Source: Acidobacteriota bacterium
GTDB lineage: Bacteria; Acidobacteriota; Polarisedimenticolia; JACPZX01
DNA: 64,000 nt
Reading direction: 5' to 3'
NCBI GenBank assembly: GCA_016195325.1
Contig: JACPZX010000018.1
Location: 80,001 to 144,000, forward strand
Made by a program: the position numbers and the translations under genes
The notes under the pieces: model-generated
What the model was told of the DNA's origin: nothing
The model's database searches: none
The model's input: only the letters and a program-made list of their open reading frames with translations
In this document: positions 1 to 7,694 of the stretch, piece after piece
How the letters are laid out: each line of letters opens with the position of its first letter
Numbering within the stretch: the stretch's first letter is position 1

Positions 1-578
1 TGCCGCTGCCGCTCGCCGCCTCTCACCGCGACGGGCGCGCTCCGGAGAACGCAGTGCGTGCCGTCGTACGCCGCGCGCACTCCCCGCGTGCTGGCGACCG
101 CGAAGGCGCCGCGCGCGCGCGCGAACGCGCTCCCTTCCCCGGCGGTGACCCCTCCGCCCGCCGCGAGGGCCCCCTGCTCGACCCGGCGCGCGAGCGCGAC
201 CCCGTCGTCCCACGGGAGCTCGTCGAGGCGGGGGTCCAGCAGCTCGAGGGGCCTGGGGGAGGCGGCGTCGGGATCGGGAAGCGACGCGGATTCGTCGGCA
301 TCGACGCGCGCGGCGATCGCGAGCGCCGCGTCGACGAGCGCGCGAAGGCCGTCCGCGGAGAGATCGGTCGTCGACGCGAACCCCGGGCTGCCCCGTCTCT
401 GGACCCGGAGCCCGCACCCGAGGTCCACGGCCTCGGTGGTCCGCTCGAGCCGCCCCGCGATCACCTTGATCTCGATCTCGTGCGACCACTCGAAGCAAGC
501 CTCCGCGGCGTCGGCCCCCGCGCGACCGGCCATCCGCGCGACCTGGTCGGCGCGTTCGAGAAGATCGGCGGCCTTCAA
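1..578 (-). CDS. tldE: TldE/PmbA-family protein, first TldE copy, cut by window edge
   Basis: This frame begins at a TTG that overlaps the TGA stop of the tldD gene by 4 bp (TTGA) and stays open to the window edge, giving about 192 visible codons. The translated start, KAADLLERADQVARMAG, and the following segment with IEIKVIAGRLERTTEA match the N-terminal domain of TldD/TldE (PmbA) proteins. TldE lacks the metal site and works as the partner of TldD in a heterodimeric protease that degrades unfolded or modified peptides in the cytoplasm. The 4-bp overlap implies translational coupling with tldD. The C-terminal half lies outside the window, so completeness cannot be judged. Confidence 0.8.
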   Translation of the reverse strand, partial: MKAADLLERADQVARMAGRAGADAAEACFEWSHEIEIKVIAGRLERTTEAVDLGCGLRVQRRGSPGFASTTDLSADGLRALVDAALAIAARVDADESASLPDPDAASPRPLELLDPRLDELPWDDGVALARRVEQGALAAGGGVTAGEGSAFARARGAFAVASTRGVRAAYDGTHCVLRSAPVAVRGGERQR

Positions 579-2011
579 AGGCGCGTCCCTCCGACGGTCA
601 TCGCGGAGACGAGCACGGTCGGCTGCCCCACGCCGACCGGCTGGCTCTGGCCGTCCTTGCCGCAGGTCCCGACCCCTGGATCGAACTCGAAATCGGCGCC
701 GACGCGCGTCACGCGCGAGAGGGCCTCGTGCCCGACGCCGATGAGAGACGCCCCGATGACCGGAGCCGTGACGCGCCCGTCCTCGATCAGGTACCCCTCG
801 GTGACCTGGAACACGAAGTTGCCGTTCACGATGTCCACCTGCCCGCCGCCGAGGTTCTTCGCGTACAGCCCGCGGCGCACCGAGCGCAGGATCTCCGCGG
901 CGGAGTCCCCGCCGGCCTCGAGAAAGATGTTGCTCTGCCTCGGTATCGGCGGGGTCCGGAACGAATGCCGGCGGCCGTTTCCGGTGGGGGCTCTCCCGAG
1001 CGCGCGCGCCGAGACGAGATCGTGCAGGTATCCGACGAGGATCCCCTTCTCGATCAGCGGAGTGCGCTGCGACGGCGTCCCCTCGTCATCGATGCGGTAG
1101 CTCCCGCGCCGGCCCGCGACGCGCGCATCGTCCACGACGGTGCACAGTGGCGACGCGACCTTGAGGCCCATGCGCCCCGTGTAGACCGAGGTCCCGCGCC
1201 GCACGAAATCCGCCTCGAAGCCGTGGCCGACCGCCTCGTGCAGGAGGACTCCGCCCCAGCCGTTCCCGACGACGACCGGCCACTCCCCCGTCGGCGCCTC
1301 GACCGCATCGAGGAGGACCACCGCGCGCCGGACCGCCTCCGCGGCGACCGCCTCCGGGGCCAGCCGGCCGGCGACGAGCGTCTCGAGGTGCTCCCTCCCG
1401 CCGCCGCCCGCGCTGCCGCGCTCTGTGCGGCCGCCGGCGCGGACGTAGACGGTCGCGGAGACTCCCGACAGAATCTGTTGATCCGCCGCCCGCACCCCGT
1501 CGGAGTTCGCCACGAGGATCGACCTGCCCTCCTCGTGGATCGAGCAGCTGACCTCCGACACGCGCGGATCGCTCCGGCGCGCGAGGAGGTCGATCTCCTC
1601 GAGAAGGGCGGACCGCGTCGCGATGTCGGCGGCCTGCGGCTCGATCGATGCTCCCGGCGCTGCGAGCGAGCCTCCCTCGCGGCGCAGCGCGAGCGGGGAC
1701 AGGACCGCCTCCCCGCCTCCCCCCCGGCCGGAGATGCGCCCGGCGCGGCGCGCGGCCGCGATCATCCCGGCGAGATCGGGCTGGCAGACGTACGCGTACC
1801 CCGTCCCCTCCCCCGAGACGGCGCGGATCCCCGCCCCCGCCTGAAGCGAGGCGGTCGCGCCGCGCAGCGCGCCGTCCTCCCGGCGCATCGAGCGCTCCGA
1901 GGTTCGCTCGAGGAAGATCTCCGCGAAGTCCGCCCCCGATTCGCGGGCGGCCTCGAGGACTTTCGCCAGATCGGATTCCGTGAGGTGATCGAAGGGCCTG
2001 GGGGGGATCAA
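575..2011 (-). CDS. tldD: TldD-family zinc metalloprotease, first copy
   Basis: This 478-residue protein is the expected length for TldD, the catalytic half of the TldD/TldE protease. The family zinc motif appears as HEAVGHGFEAD, and a C-terminal GTCGKDGQ segment carries the conserved cysteine expected near the metal. It is followed by a coupled TldE gene, the usual tldD-tldE arrangement. The only start available in frame is a TTG at 2011 with no clear ribosome binding site, so the N-terminus is less certain than the rest. A second, diverged TldD/TldE pair lies about 1.8 kb upstream on the same strand. Family members act in peptide degradation or in maturation of ribosomally made peptides; no precursor peptide is visible here. 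Confidence 0.88.
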   Translation of the reverse strand: MIPPRPFDHLTESDLAKVLEAARESGADFAEIFLERTSERSMRREDGALRGATASLQAGAGIRAVSGEGTGYAYVCQPDLAGMIAAARRAGRISGRGGGGEAVLSPLALRREGGSLAAPGASIEPQAADIATRSALLEEIDLLARRSDPRVSEVSCSIHEEGRSILVANSDGVRAADQQILSGVSATVYVRAGGRTERGSAGGGGREHLETLVAGRLAPEAVAAEAVRRAVVLLDAVEAPTGEWPVVVGNGWGGVLLHEAVGHGFEADFVRRGTSVYTGRMGLKVASPLCTVVDDARVAGRRGSYRIDDEGTPSQRTPLIEKGILVGYLHDLVSARALGRAPTGNGRRHSFRTPPIPRQSNIFLEAGGDSAAEILRSVRRGLYAKNLGGGQVDIVNGNFVFQVTEGYLIEDGRVTAPVIGASLIGVGHEALSRVTRVGADFEFDPGVGTCGKDGQSQPVGVGQPTVLVSAMTVGGTRL

Positions 2012-2039
2012 CGGGTCGACCGCCCGGGCGGAGGGGATC

Positions 2040-2720
2040 TCAAGTGGTGCGCAGGAAGCGCCAGAGGTTCCCCCGCTCCCAGCGGGCGGCCCACCGATGG
2101 AAGCGGAACTTCTCCTCCTCCTCGCGGAAGCGCGTGGAGTGGATCTCGCGGCGCCCGTTGGCCAGCGCGCGGATTCCGAGGCTGGCGTGAAGCATCTCGT
2201 GGTGGACGATCGAGTCGACGAAGATCTTCGGCACCCACGGACGATCGAGGGAAGGGTTGATGCGGATGATGCGATCGTAGGGGTCGTAGCAGCCGAAGTC
2301 GATGGAGTAGCGGCGCGTCCCCGCGCGGCTGCGTCCCCAGGTGATCGGGACGTCGAGCCTCGCCTCGAAGTACCGTTCGTTCAGGCGATCGAAGATCTCC
2401 TTGAGATTGAAGTGGAACCCCCGGTGCGTGAGGTTCACGTGCGTCCGGCTCCGCGGCTTCCCCCCCATCAGATGGCGATTCTGTCTCGTGTACGCGTTGA
2501 GGGCCGCGCGGCACCCCAGCGTCGGGCGGCGGATGAACTGGGCGAGAGCCTTCAGAACGTTCGGGGACGCCTCGAGGAACATGTGGTGCAGGCGCAGCTT
2601 CACGACGCCGGACTTCCCCGGCGACACGTACACGACGCTGCAGCGGTTGTCGGTGATCGTCAGCACGATCACCTTGCCCGTATGGCGTGACAGCCGCCGG
2701 CGGATTTCCTCCGCGCCCAC
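2040..2720 (-). CDS. SprT-like zinc metallopeptidase domain protein
   Basis: The 226-residue protein contains HHEMLHA about two thirds of the way along, the HExxH-type zinc motif of SprT-like metallopeptidases. Upstream of it is the pattern LNERYFEARLDVPITWG, typical of SprT domains. The N-terminal 100 residues are less conserved and resemble extensions seen in uncharacterised family members. The start is a GTG at 2720 preceded by a strong GGAGGA five bases upstream. The gene sits 28 bp before tldD, so it may share its transcript. SprT-type enzymes in eukaryotes (Spartan) cleave DNA-protein crosslinks; the bacterial role is not established, so only the peptidase fold is claimed. Confidence 0.75.
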   Translation of the reverse strand: MGAEEIRRRLSRHTGKVIVLTITDNRCSVVYVSPGKSGVVKLRLHHMFLEASPNVLKALAQFIRRPTLGCRAALNAYTRQNRHLMGGKPRSRTHVNLTHRGFHFNLKEIFDRLNERYFEARLDVPITWGRSRAGTRRYSIDFGCYDPYDRIIRINPSLDRPWVPKIFVDSIVHHEMLHASLGIRALANGRREIHSTRFREEEEKFRFHRWAARWERGNLWRFLRTT

Positions 2721-2811
2721 GTAGCTCCTCCGGACGCTCGACGCGTCGCTTCCGAACTCTCGATGAGATGGATCCGGGCCCGGCAGGGATGACGGTCCGT
2801 TGGATGCCGGA

Positions 2812-2840
2812 ATTATACCCCGAGGCCCGCGCGCGGGTAA
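2812..2840 (-). promoter_or_regulatory. Putative sigma-70 promoter for the SprT-like gene
   Basis: On the minus strand TTACCC and a perfect TATAAT are separated by 17 bp. Transcription would start near 2805, leaving a leader of about 85 bases before the GTG at 2720. The -10 box is excellent and the -35 box is weak. Confidence 0.45.
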
Positions 2841-2925
2841 GGGGTTTCTTCGAGGAGGCGATCACGCGCAACTCCAACAAAACAATGATCTAACCGCCAA
2901 TGCCGAACCCCAACGATCGCACCCG

Positions 2926-3753
2926 TCAGAACAAGAAGACCCCCGAGGCGATGATCTCGAAGTTCGGGGCGCCGTCGCCGAAACCCCACGCTACGCCGGC
3001 GCGTCCGGTCAGAGCCTCGGTGAAGCGGTGCTGCGCCCCCAGCGTCAGCCTCAGGTCTGCGCCCTGATGGTTGAAGCGCTCGGTCTCGTAGGAGCCCTCG
3101 ATGATCCCAGCGCTCTTCGAGGCGACCGGGAAGATCGCGGCGCCGCCGAGCTGAACCGAAGTCGACCCCTCGATCGCGGGCCGCCCCGAGGGAAGTGGCG
3201 GCACGTCCGGGTCCTGGTTGATCCGGAGCCCCGCGTTGCCGACGAACGAAACCGACTTGAAATCGCGCCGATAGCCGAGGAAGAAGGCGACGTCCATCTC
3301 CCCCGTCCCGAGCCCCTTGTTCGTCTCGCCGGTGGGAAACTTCAGGAGGGCGCCCAGGGAGATCTGGCTCGGCTTCGTGGTCAGGCGGAACTTCCCGTAG
3401 ACCTCCATGTCGGAGAAACCCGTCTCGGTCCCGCCGGGGTTCAGGTTGATCGTCTGGAGGTTGATGCGCCCGCCGAGCTCGATGTCCTCGGCCACCGTCA
3501 CCGCGACGATCGGTCCGAAGGCGTAGACGTCCCGACCTCCGAACCGCTGAAGCCTGAGCTGCGGCTCGATCCACGTCCCCTCCGTCACCGCGCCATCCTC
3601 GATGAAGCGCTGGAAGAGACGGACCTCGTTTCTGTCCGCGGGGGCCGCCGCGGGCGGTGCGGGGGCGGCGGCCGCCTGGGCCAGCGCCGCGGGGGAGGCG
3701 GCGCCGACCAGCGCCGCCGCGAGGAGCGTGTAACGGATCCAACTCGTCGTCAT
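2926..3753 (-). CDS. Outer membrane beta-barrel protein (transporter/MetA-like)
   Basis: The 275-residue product starts at an ATG with GGAGG six bases upstream; longer in-frame starts lack such a site. It has a signal peptide (MTTSWIRYTLLAAALVGAA, then an AlaGlnAla-type cleavage region), followed by an Ala/Pro-rich linker. The rest is made of alternating amphipathic beta strands and ends in a C-terminal phenylalanine (GVFLF), the outer membrane insertion signature. Strands such as YGKFRLTTKPSQISLGALL resemble the phenol-degradation MetA/transporter-like barrel group. The substrate is unknown. The gene stands alone between the SprT-like gene and the second TldD/E cluster. Confidence 0.72.
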   Translation of the reverse strand: MTTSWIRYTLLAAALVGAASPAALAQAAAAPAPPAAAPADRNEVRLFQRFIEDGAVTEGTWIEPQLRLQRFGGRDVYAFGPIVAVTVAEDIELGGRINLQTINLNPGGTETGFSDMEVYGKFRLTTKPSQISLGALLKFPTGETNKGLGTGEMDVAFFLGYRRDFKSVSFVGNAGLRINQDPDVPPLPSGRPAIEGSTSVQLGGAAIFPVASKSAGIIEGSYETERFNHQGADLRLTLGAQHRFTEALTGRAGVAWGFGDGAPNFEIIASGVFLF

Positions 3754-3830
3754 ATGAAACCTCCATCCGTCATGAAGCCTCGCGGGGCGTGCCATGAGAC
3801 CGTGAACAAAGGCGCGGGCGTCGGGGCGCG

Positions 3831-5168
3831 TCAAACCGCGCCGGTCGCGCCGGTGAAGGCGAACTCCTGAACCCGCAACGGCGGGACGGCCAACGCCAGC
3901 CCCATCCCGGCCGCGCCCGCGTCGAACCTCCGCGCGGGCCCCGCCATGTCGGCGCGCTCGATCATGCCGAGGAGCTCCTCATCGAACCTCAGATTCCCGA
4001 CCGGCCCCGCGACGCGCCCGTCCTCGATGAGGAAGAGGCCGTCCCGCGTCACCCCCGTCGACAGCATCCGTCGAGGGGCCAGGGGGCGAATGTACCAGAA
4101 TCGCGTCACGAGCAGCCCGTGCCTCGTGGCCTTCACCATCGACTCGACCGAATCGGGGCCGCCGCGCAGGATCAGGTTCGAAGGCCGGGGGCGCGCGGAG
4201 CCGCCGGAGCGGGCGCCCCAGTATCGCGAAGCCGGCAGGTTTTTCAACGTGCCGTGGTCGATCCAGCTGACTTTCTCGAGCAGGGCGCCATCCTCGCCGA
4301 ACGGCGGCGAGGGCGCCAGTGGATCCGCAGGATCGCTCTCGAGCGTGATGACGGCGGAGGCGACCGCATCCCCGATCGCCGATCCCCCCCCGGGGCGCGA
4401 GAACGGGCTCCGCCCTTCGTCCACGGCCCGCGCGTCGAAGGCCGGCAGAATCAGCTCGAACAGGCCGGCGACGGCCGCCGCCTCGAGGACGACGGTGTAG
4501 CGCCCCGGCGGGATCGCCACGGGGTCTGCCGATGCCAGGGCCTTCGACGCCGCGATCGCGCCCAGCTCCCCCGCGTCGATCGCGTCGACGTCCGTGGACA
4601 CGGTGCCGCTCCATCCGGAGGCGCCCCCCCCTTCGGCGCGCGCGGATCCGTGAAGCGACGCGTGCGTCCCCCGGTGCGCGGCGCGAAGGCCGGCGCTCGT
4701 CGCGATGGAGGTGAACCACGAGCGCGTCTCGCAGAGGCCGGCTGCGGTGAGTCCGTGCGCTCGGGCCGGGGCGAGGAAGCCGGCGACGAGCGCGGCCCGG
4801 CGCTCCGCGCCGGCGCGGGCCGTCGGCTCGGCCCACGCGCTCACGCGCGGAAACTCGCGCGGACCGAGGGGGGGCAGGAAGCCGGGCTGCTCGGGGGCGT
4901 AGCGGGCCAGCTGCTCGGCGGCGCGAACCGCGGCATCGATCGACGCGGCGTCGATTCCATCGGTCTCGAAGGTCGCGGTGCGCCTGCCGAGGGTGCTCGT
5001 CACCCTCAGCGTCGCCCCGGAGGTCTCGGCCGAAGTCGTCGCTTCCCCGCGGGCGAAACGGAGATGCCCCCCGTCGTGCCCCGAGCAGGCGACGGTGCAC
5101 GCATCGGCGCGCGAGGCGGCGAGGGAACGCTCGAGCGTGGCGCGGATCTCCGCGTCCCCCGGGATCAT
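3831..5168 (-). CDS. TldE/PmbA-family protein, second copy
   Basis: The 445-residue product begins at an ATG that overlaps the stop of the upstream tldD-like gene by 4 bp (ATGA). It has the TldD/PmbA N-terminal domain (SCSGHDGGHLRFARGEATTS-like stretch, residues 18-50) and a C-terminal domain with LLVTRFWYIRPLAPRRMLSTG and TRDGLFLIEDG, which is characteristic of TldE. No HExxxH zinc motif is present, as expected for the non-catalytic partner. It is clearly diverged from the partial TldE at the left edge. It is probably co-expressed with the TldD-like and AAC(3)-like genes upstream. Confidence 0.85.
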   Translation of the reverse strand: MIPGDAEIRATLERSLAASRADACTVACSGHDGGHLRFARGEATTSAETSGATLRVTSTLGRRTATFETDGIDAASIDAAVRAAEQLARYAPEQPGFLPPLGPREFPRVSAWAEPTARAGAERRAALVAGFLAPARAHGLTAAGLCETRSWFTSIATSAGLRAAHRGTHASLHGSARAEGGGASGWSGTVSTDVDAIDAGELGAIAASKALASADPVAIPPGRYTVVLEAAAVAGLFELILPAFDARAVDEGRSPFSRPGGGSAIGDAVASAVITLESDPADPLAPSPPFGEDGALLEKVSWIDHGTLKNLPASRYWGARSGGSARPRPSNLILRGGPDSVESMVKATRHGLLVTRFWYIRPLAPRRMLSTGVTRDGLFLIEDGRVAGPVGNLRFDEELLGMIERADMAGPARRFDAGAAGMGLALAVPPLRVQEFAFTGATGAV

Positions 5169-6628
5169 CGGCGGGCGCCTCCCGCCGGGGTGTTGACGAC
5201 GCTCACCCCGCGGAAGCGGGCGACGGGACAGCCGTGGCTGACGGCGTGGGGCTGCTCGGGATCCCCCTTCCCGTCGGCGAACGCGCCGCCGAGCTCGTAG
5301 CTCGCCTCCCCGCCGATGAGATCGCACGAGCGCCAGAAGTCGAGCGTCCCAGACTCGCAGGCGGCGTCCTTCAGCATCCGGGCGATGCGCCCGCCGCGGA
5401 TCTCCCAGAACGTCTGGCCCCCGAACTGGAAGCGCCGTCGCTGCTGGTCGATGGAGAACGATCCGTCGCCGACGATGTAGATCCCGTCCTCGGTCGCGGC
5501 GATGGCCTCCGGGATGCCGATCGGCGCGCTCCCCGGCCTCAGCGAGACGTTGGGCATCCGGAGGAGGGGAACCGAATCCCACGACGCGGCGTGGCTGCAG
5601 CCGTGCGAGGCGGGCAGGCCCAGCGCCCCCGCCTCCTCCCGCGTTGACTGGAAGTCCACGAGGACGCCCTCCTCAATGAGAGGCCAGCGTCGCGCCGGGA
5701 CGCCGTCGTCGTCGAACCCCACCGTCGCGAGCCCTCCCTCCTGCACGCGATCGGCGTCGACGTTGACGATTTCGGACGCGTACCGGAGCGAGCCCCGGTC
5801 CTCGGGGCGCACGAAGCTCGTCCCCGCGAAGTTCGCCTCGTAGCCGAGGATTCGATCGATCTCGGTGGCGTGCCCGATCGACTCGTGGATCGTCAGCCAC
5901 AGGTTCGACGGGTGAAGGACGACGGCGCGCCGTCCCGGCTCGACCGTCGCGGCCTCGTGCTTCATGACCGCCTCCTCGGCGGCCGTGCGCGCCTCGTCGA
6001 GCCACGGGTACGATTCCACCCCCTCGTACCCGAGCCCGGAGGGAGGCGCAAGGCTCCGCCGCGTCTGGCACTCGCCGGTGGCGGGGTCGACGCTCGTCAC
6101 GAGGAACCAGGGGTGGGAGCGGACCACCACCTGCTGCGTGGTCGTCCCCTCCGAGGAGGCGAACTCAATCTCCTCCCGAACGAAGCCCATCCCCGCCTCG
6201 CAGAAAGTCGCCCCCTTCACCTCGAGGGCGGCGCGGCAGATGGCGAGGAGCAGATCGATCTTCGGCTCCAGGGGGACGCGGAAGGGATCCTTCGTGATGG
6301 GGGTCTGCCACACGCCGCGCACGCGATCGGCGCGCGCGAGCACGACGTCCGAGCGCCGGAGCTGCCGGTTCGCGCGCGCGATCGAGACGGCCCGCGCCGC
6401 GAGCGCCGGAGCCTCCGCGATCTCAACGCGGGGAGTCGCCGCGAAGCCCCGGCCCCCGTCGACGAGCACTCTCAGCCCCGCGCCGAAGCGCTCGGACTCG
6501 AAGGTGTCCGCACCGTCGCCGCCGCGCGAGATCAGACGCTGCGAGCGGATGCGGGCGACGCGCACGTCGGCGTAGGTCGCGCCGCTCGATCGCGCCGCGT
6601 CGAGGGCCGCCGCGGCGAACTCGTTCAC
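5165..6628 (-). CDS. TldD-family zinc metalloprotease, second copy
   Basis: The 487-residue protein carries HESIGHATEID, the TldD zinc-binding motif, near residue 255. Another family signature (GTSFVRPEDRGSLRYAS region) follows, and a Cys lies near the C-terminus (SHGCPVARF). The start is a GTG at 6628 that overlaps the TGA of the upstream gene (GTGA). The 3' end overlaps the TldE-like gene in the same manner, so three genes form a coupled unit. The sequence differs strongly from the first TldD in this window; it is not a recent duplication. The subunits probably form a heterodimer that trims or degrades peptides. The substrate is unknown. Confidence 0.85.
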   Translation of the reverse strand: MNEFAAAALDAARSSGATYADVRVARIRSQRLISRGGDGADTFESERFGAGLRVLVDGGRGFAATPRVEIAEAPALAARAVSIARANRQLRRSDVVLARADRVRGVWQTPITKDPFRVPLEPKIDLLLAICRAALEVKGATFCEAGMGFVREEIEFASSEGTTTQQVVVRSHPWFLVTSVDPATGECQTRRSLAPPSGLGYEGVESYPWLDEARTAAEEAVMKHEAATVEPGRRAVVLHPSNLWLTIHESIGHATEIDRILGYEANFAGTSFVRPEDRGSLRYASEIVNVDADRVQEGGLATVGFDDDGVPARRWPLIEEGVLVDFQSTREEAGALGLPASHGCSHAASWDSVPLLRMPNVSLRPGSAPIGIPEAIAATEDGIYIVGDGSFSIDQQRRRFQFGGQTFWEIRGGRIARMLKDAACESGTLDFWRSCDLIGGEASYELGGAFADGKGDPEQPHAVSHGCPVARFRGVSVVNTPAGGARR

Positions 6629-7563
6629 GACAGTTCCAGGGTCTGGAGCCGATCCGGATCGTACTCGTCCTTGAAGCGCTCGACCTCCCACGTCAGATCG
6701 GCCCCGACCTGCTCGCAGAAAGGGCCGGCGTCCACGAGGAGTGCCTCGGCGGATCCAATCGTCCCCGAGGAGACGACCTTGCGCTGTCTCAACCGCTCCA
6801 GCCTCCCGACGAGGCGGCCGTGGTTGTGGCGGACGTACCCCCCCTTCGCCAGGCGCTTCTCCCTCTCGGCGGGGAAGACCAGCGCGTAGTCGCGCATCAC
6901 GACGTAGTCGCGCGTCTCCGGCCGCTCTCCCTGGAGGATGACGACGCGGCACGACTCCGATCGGAAGACCGGGGTGCCGATCTTGAAGGTCTGGCCCCGG
7001 CGCGTGCGGATGGTCACCGACCGCTTGCCCGGACGGTAGAGGTGGGGGAACGCGGCTTTCTCCTGGAGGTAGGGCAGTATCGGCCCGGCGTGGGCGCCGA
7101 CGATGAGCAGGCGCCCGCCGGAGGCGACGAAGCGGTCGATGGGCGAGCCGGCGCCGAAGGGGGTCTTGCCCGTCTCGTGCCCCCGCAGCCACTCGCCCGC
7201 GCGGGGACCGCTCGCGGCCATGGAGCCGACGGGGTGCAGGCTCCGGAGCGTGCCGGGGCGGAGCCGGAAGGCCTCGCTGACGAGCCCCGCGGCGGACGGC
7301 GTCTCGAGCTCGTCGAACTCCCCCGACTCGGGGGGCGCCGGCAGGGGATCGACCGCGGGAAACGCGGGAAGCATCAGGCTCCCCTCCGGCCCCACCGCGG
7401 AGGCGAGCGCCTCCACGAACGCCCGCGCGCCGTCGACGACGTACCCGACGCTGCGGAGGGAGACGAGGGCGAGGATGGAATCCCCCCGGCGCACGCCCAT
7501 CCCGGCGAGCGCCGCCTCGATCGTCTGCCTGGGGATCCGGTTGAACAGCCTCGACGCGAGCAC
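6625..7563 (-). CDS. AAC(3)-family (Antibiotic_NAT) acetyltransferase-like protein
   Basis: The C-terminal part of this 312-residue frame matches the aminoglycoside 3-N-acetyltransferase fold. Visible features are RRGDSILALVSLRSVGYV near the N-terminus, GPEGSLMLPAF, and the conserved SLHPVGSMAASGPRA motif with the family histidine. The proposed GTG start has GGGAG ten bases upstream and is the only plausible initiator after a divergent promoter region. The 3' end overlaps the second tldD by 4 bp. Family membership does not imply antibiotic resistance: many members acetylate other amines. The link to a TldD/E pair suggests a role in peptide processing or detoxification, which is inference. Confidence 0.72.
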   Translation of the reverse strand: MLASRLFNRIPRQTIEAALAGMGVRRGDSILALVSLRSVGYVVDGARAFVEALASAVGPEGSLMLPAFPAVDPLPAPPESGEFDELETPSAAGLVSEAFRLRPGTLRSLHPVGSMAASGPRAGEWLRGHETGKTPFGAGSPIDRFVASGGRLLIVGAHAGPILPYLQEKAAFPHLYRPGKRSVTIRTRRGQTFKIGTPVFRSESCRVVILQGERPETRDYVVMRDYALVFPAEREKRLAKGGYVRHNHGRLVGRLERLRQRKVVSSGTIGSAEALLVDAGPFCEQVGADLTWEVERFKDEYDPDRLQTLELS

Positions 7564-7655
7564 GCGGTGTGAACTCCCATGGCGCTTCCTGGGGCCTTCG
7601 AGCGGCCCGGGCGCTTCGGGCGGCAAAATAGCCGATCCGGCCGTCGCGGTGAAGA

Positions 7656-7685
7656 TCGACGTGGCTCGCCGGGAACAGATACACT
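7656..7685 (+). promoter_or_regulatory. Putative promoter of the GT39 gene, near-leaderless transcript
   Basis: TCGACG and TACACT are separated by 18 bp, directly before the glycosyltransferase gene at 7695. The expected transcription start, about 7 bp after the -10 box, falls two or three bases before the ATG, so the mRNA may be almost leaderless. Confidence 0.4.
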
Positions 7686-7694
7686 CGCCGCGCG

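Noticed and set aside
54-2260. Long open frames on the plus strand opposite the TldD/TldE genes
   Set aside because: They have Arg/Pro-rich composition and no domain or ribosome binding site. They are shadows of GC-rich coding on the minus strand.
2800-3870. Long plus-strand frame opposite the outer membrane protein gene
   Set aside because: Its residues are a shadow of the barrel gene, which has a signal peptide and an upstream GGAGG.
6625-7563. Aminoglycoside resistance gene
   Set aside because: The fold matches AAC(3), but no resistance context, mobile element or other resistance gene is near; the gene is coupled to tldD.
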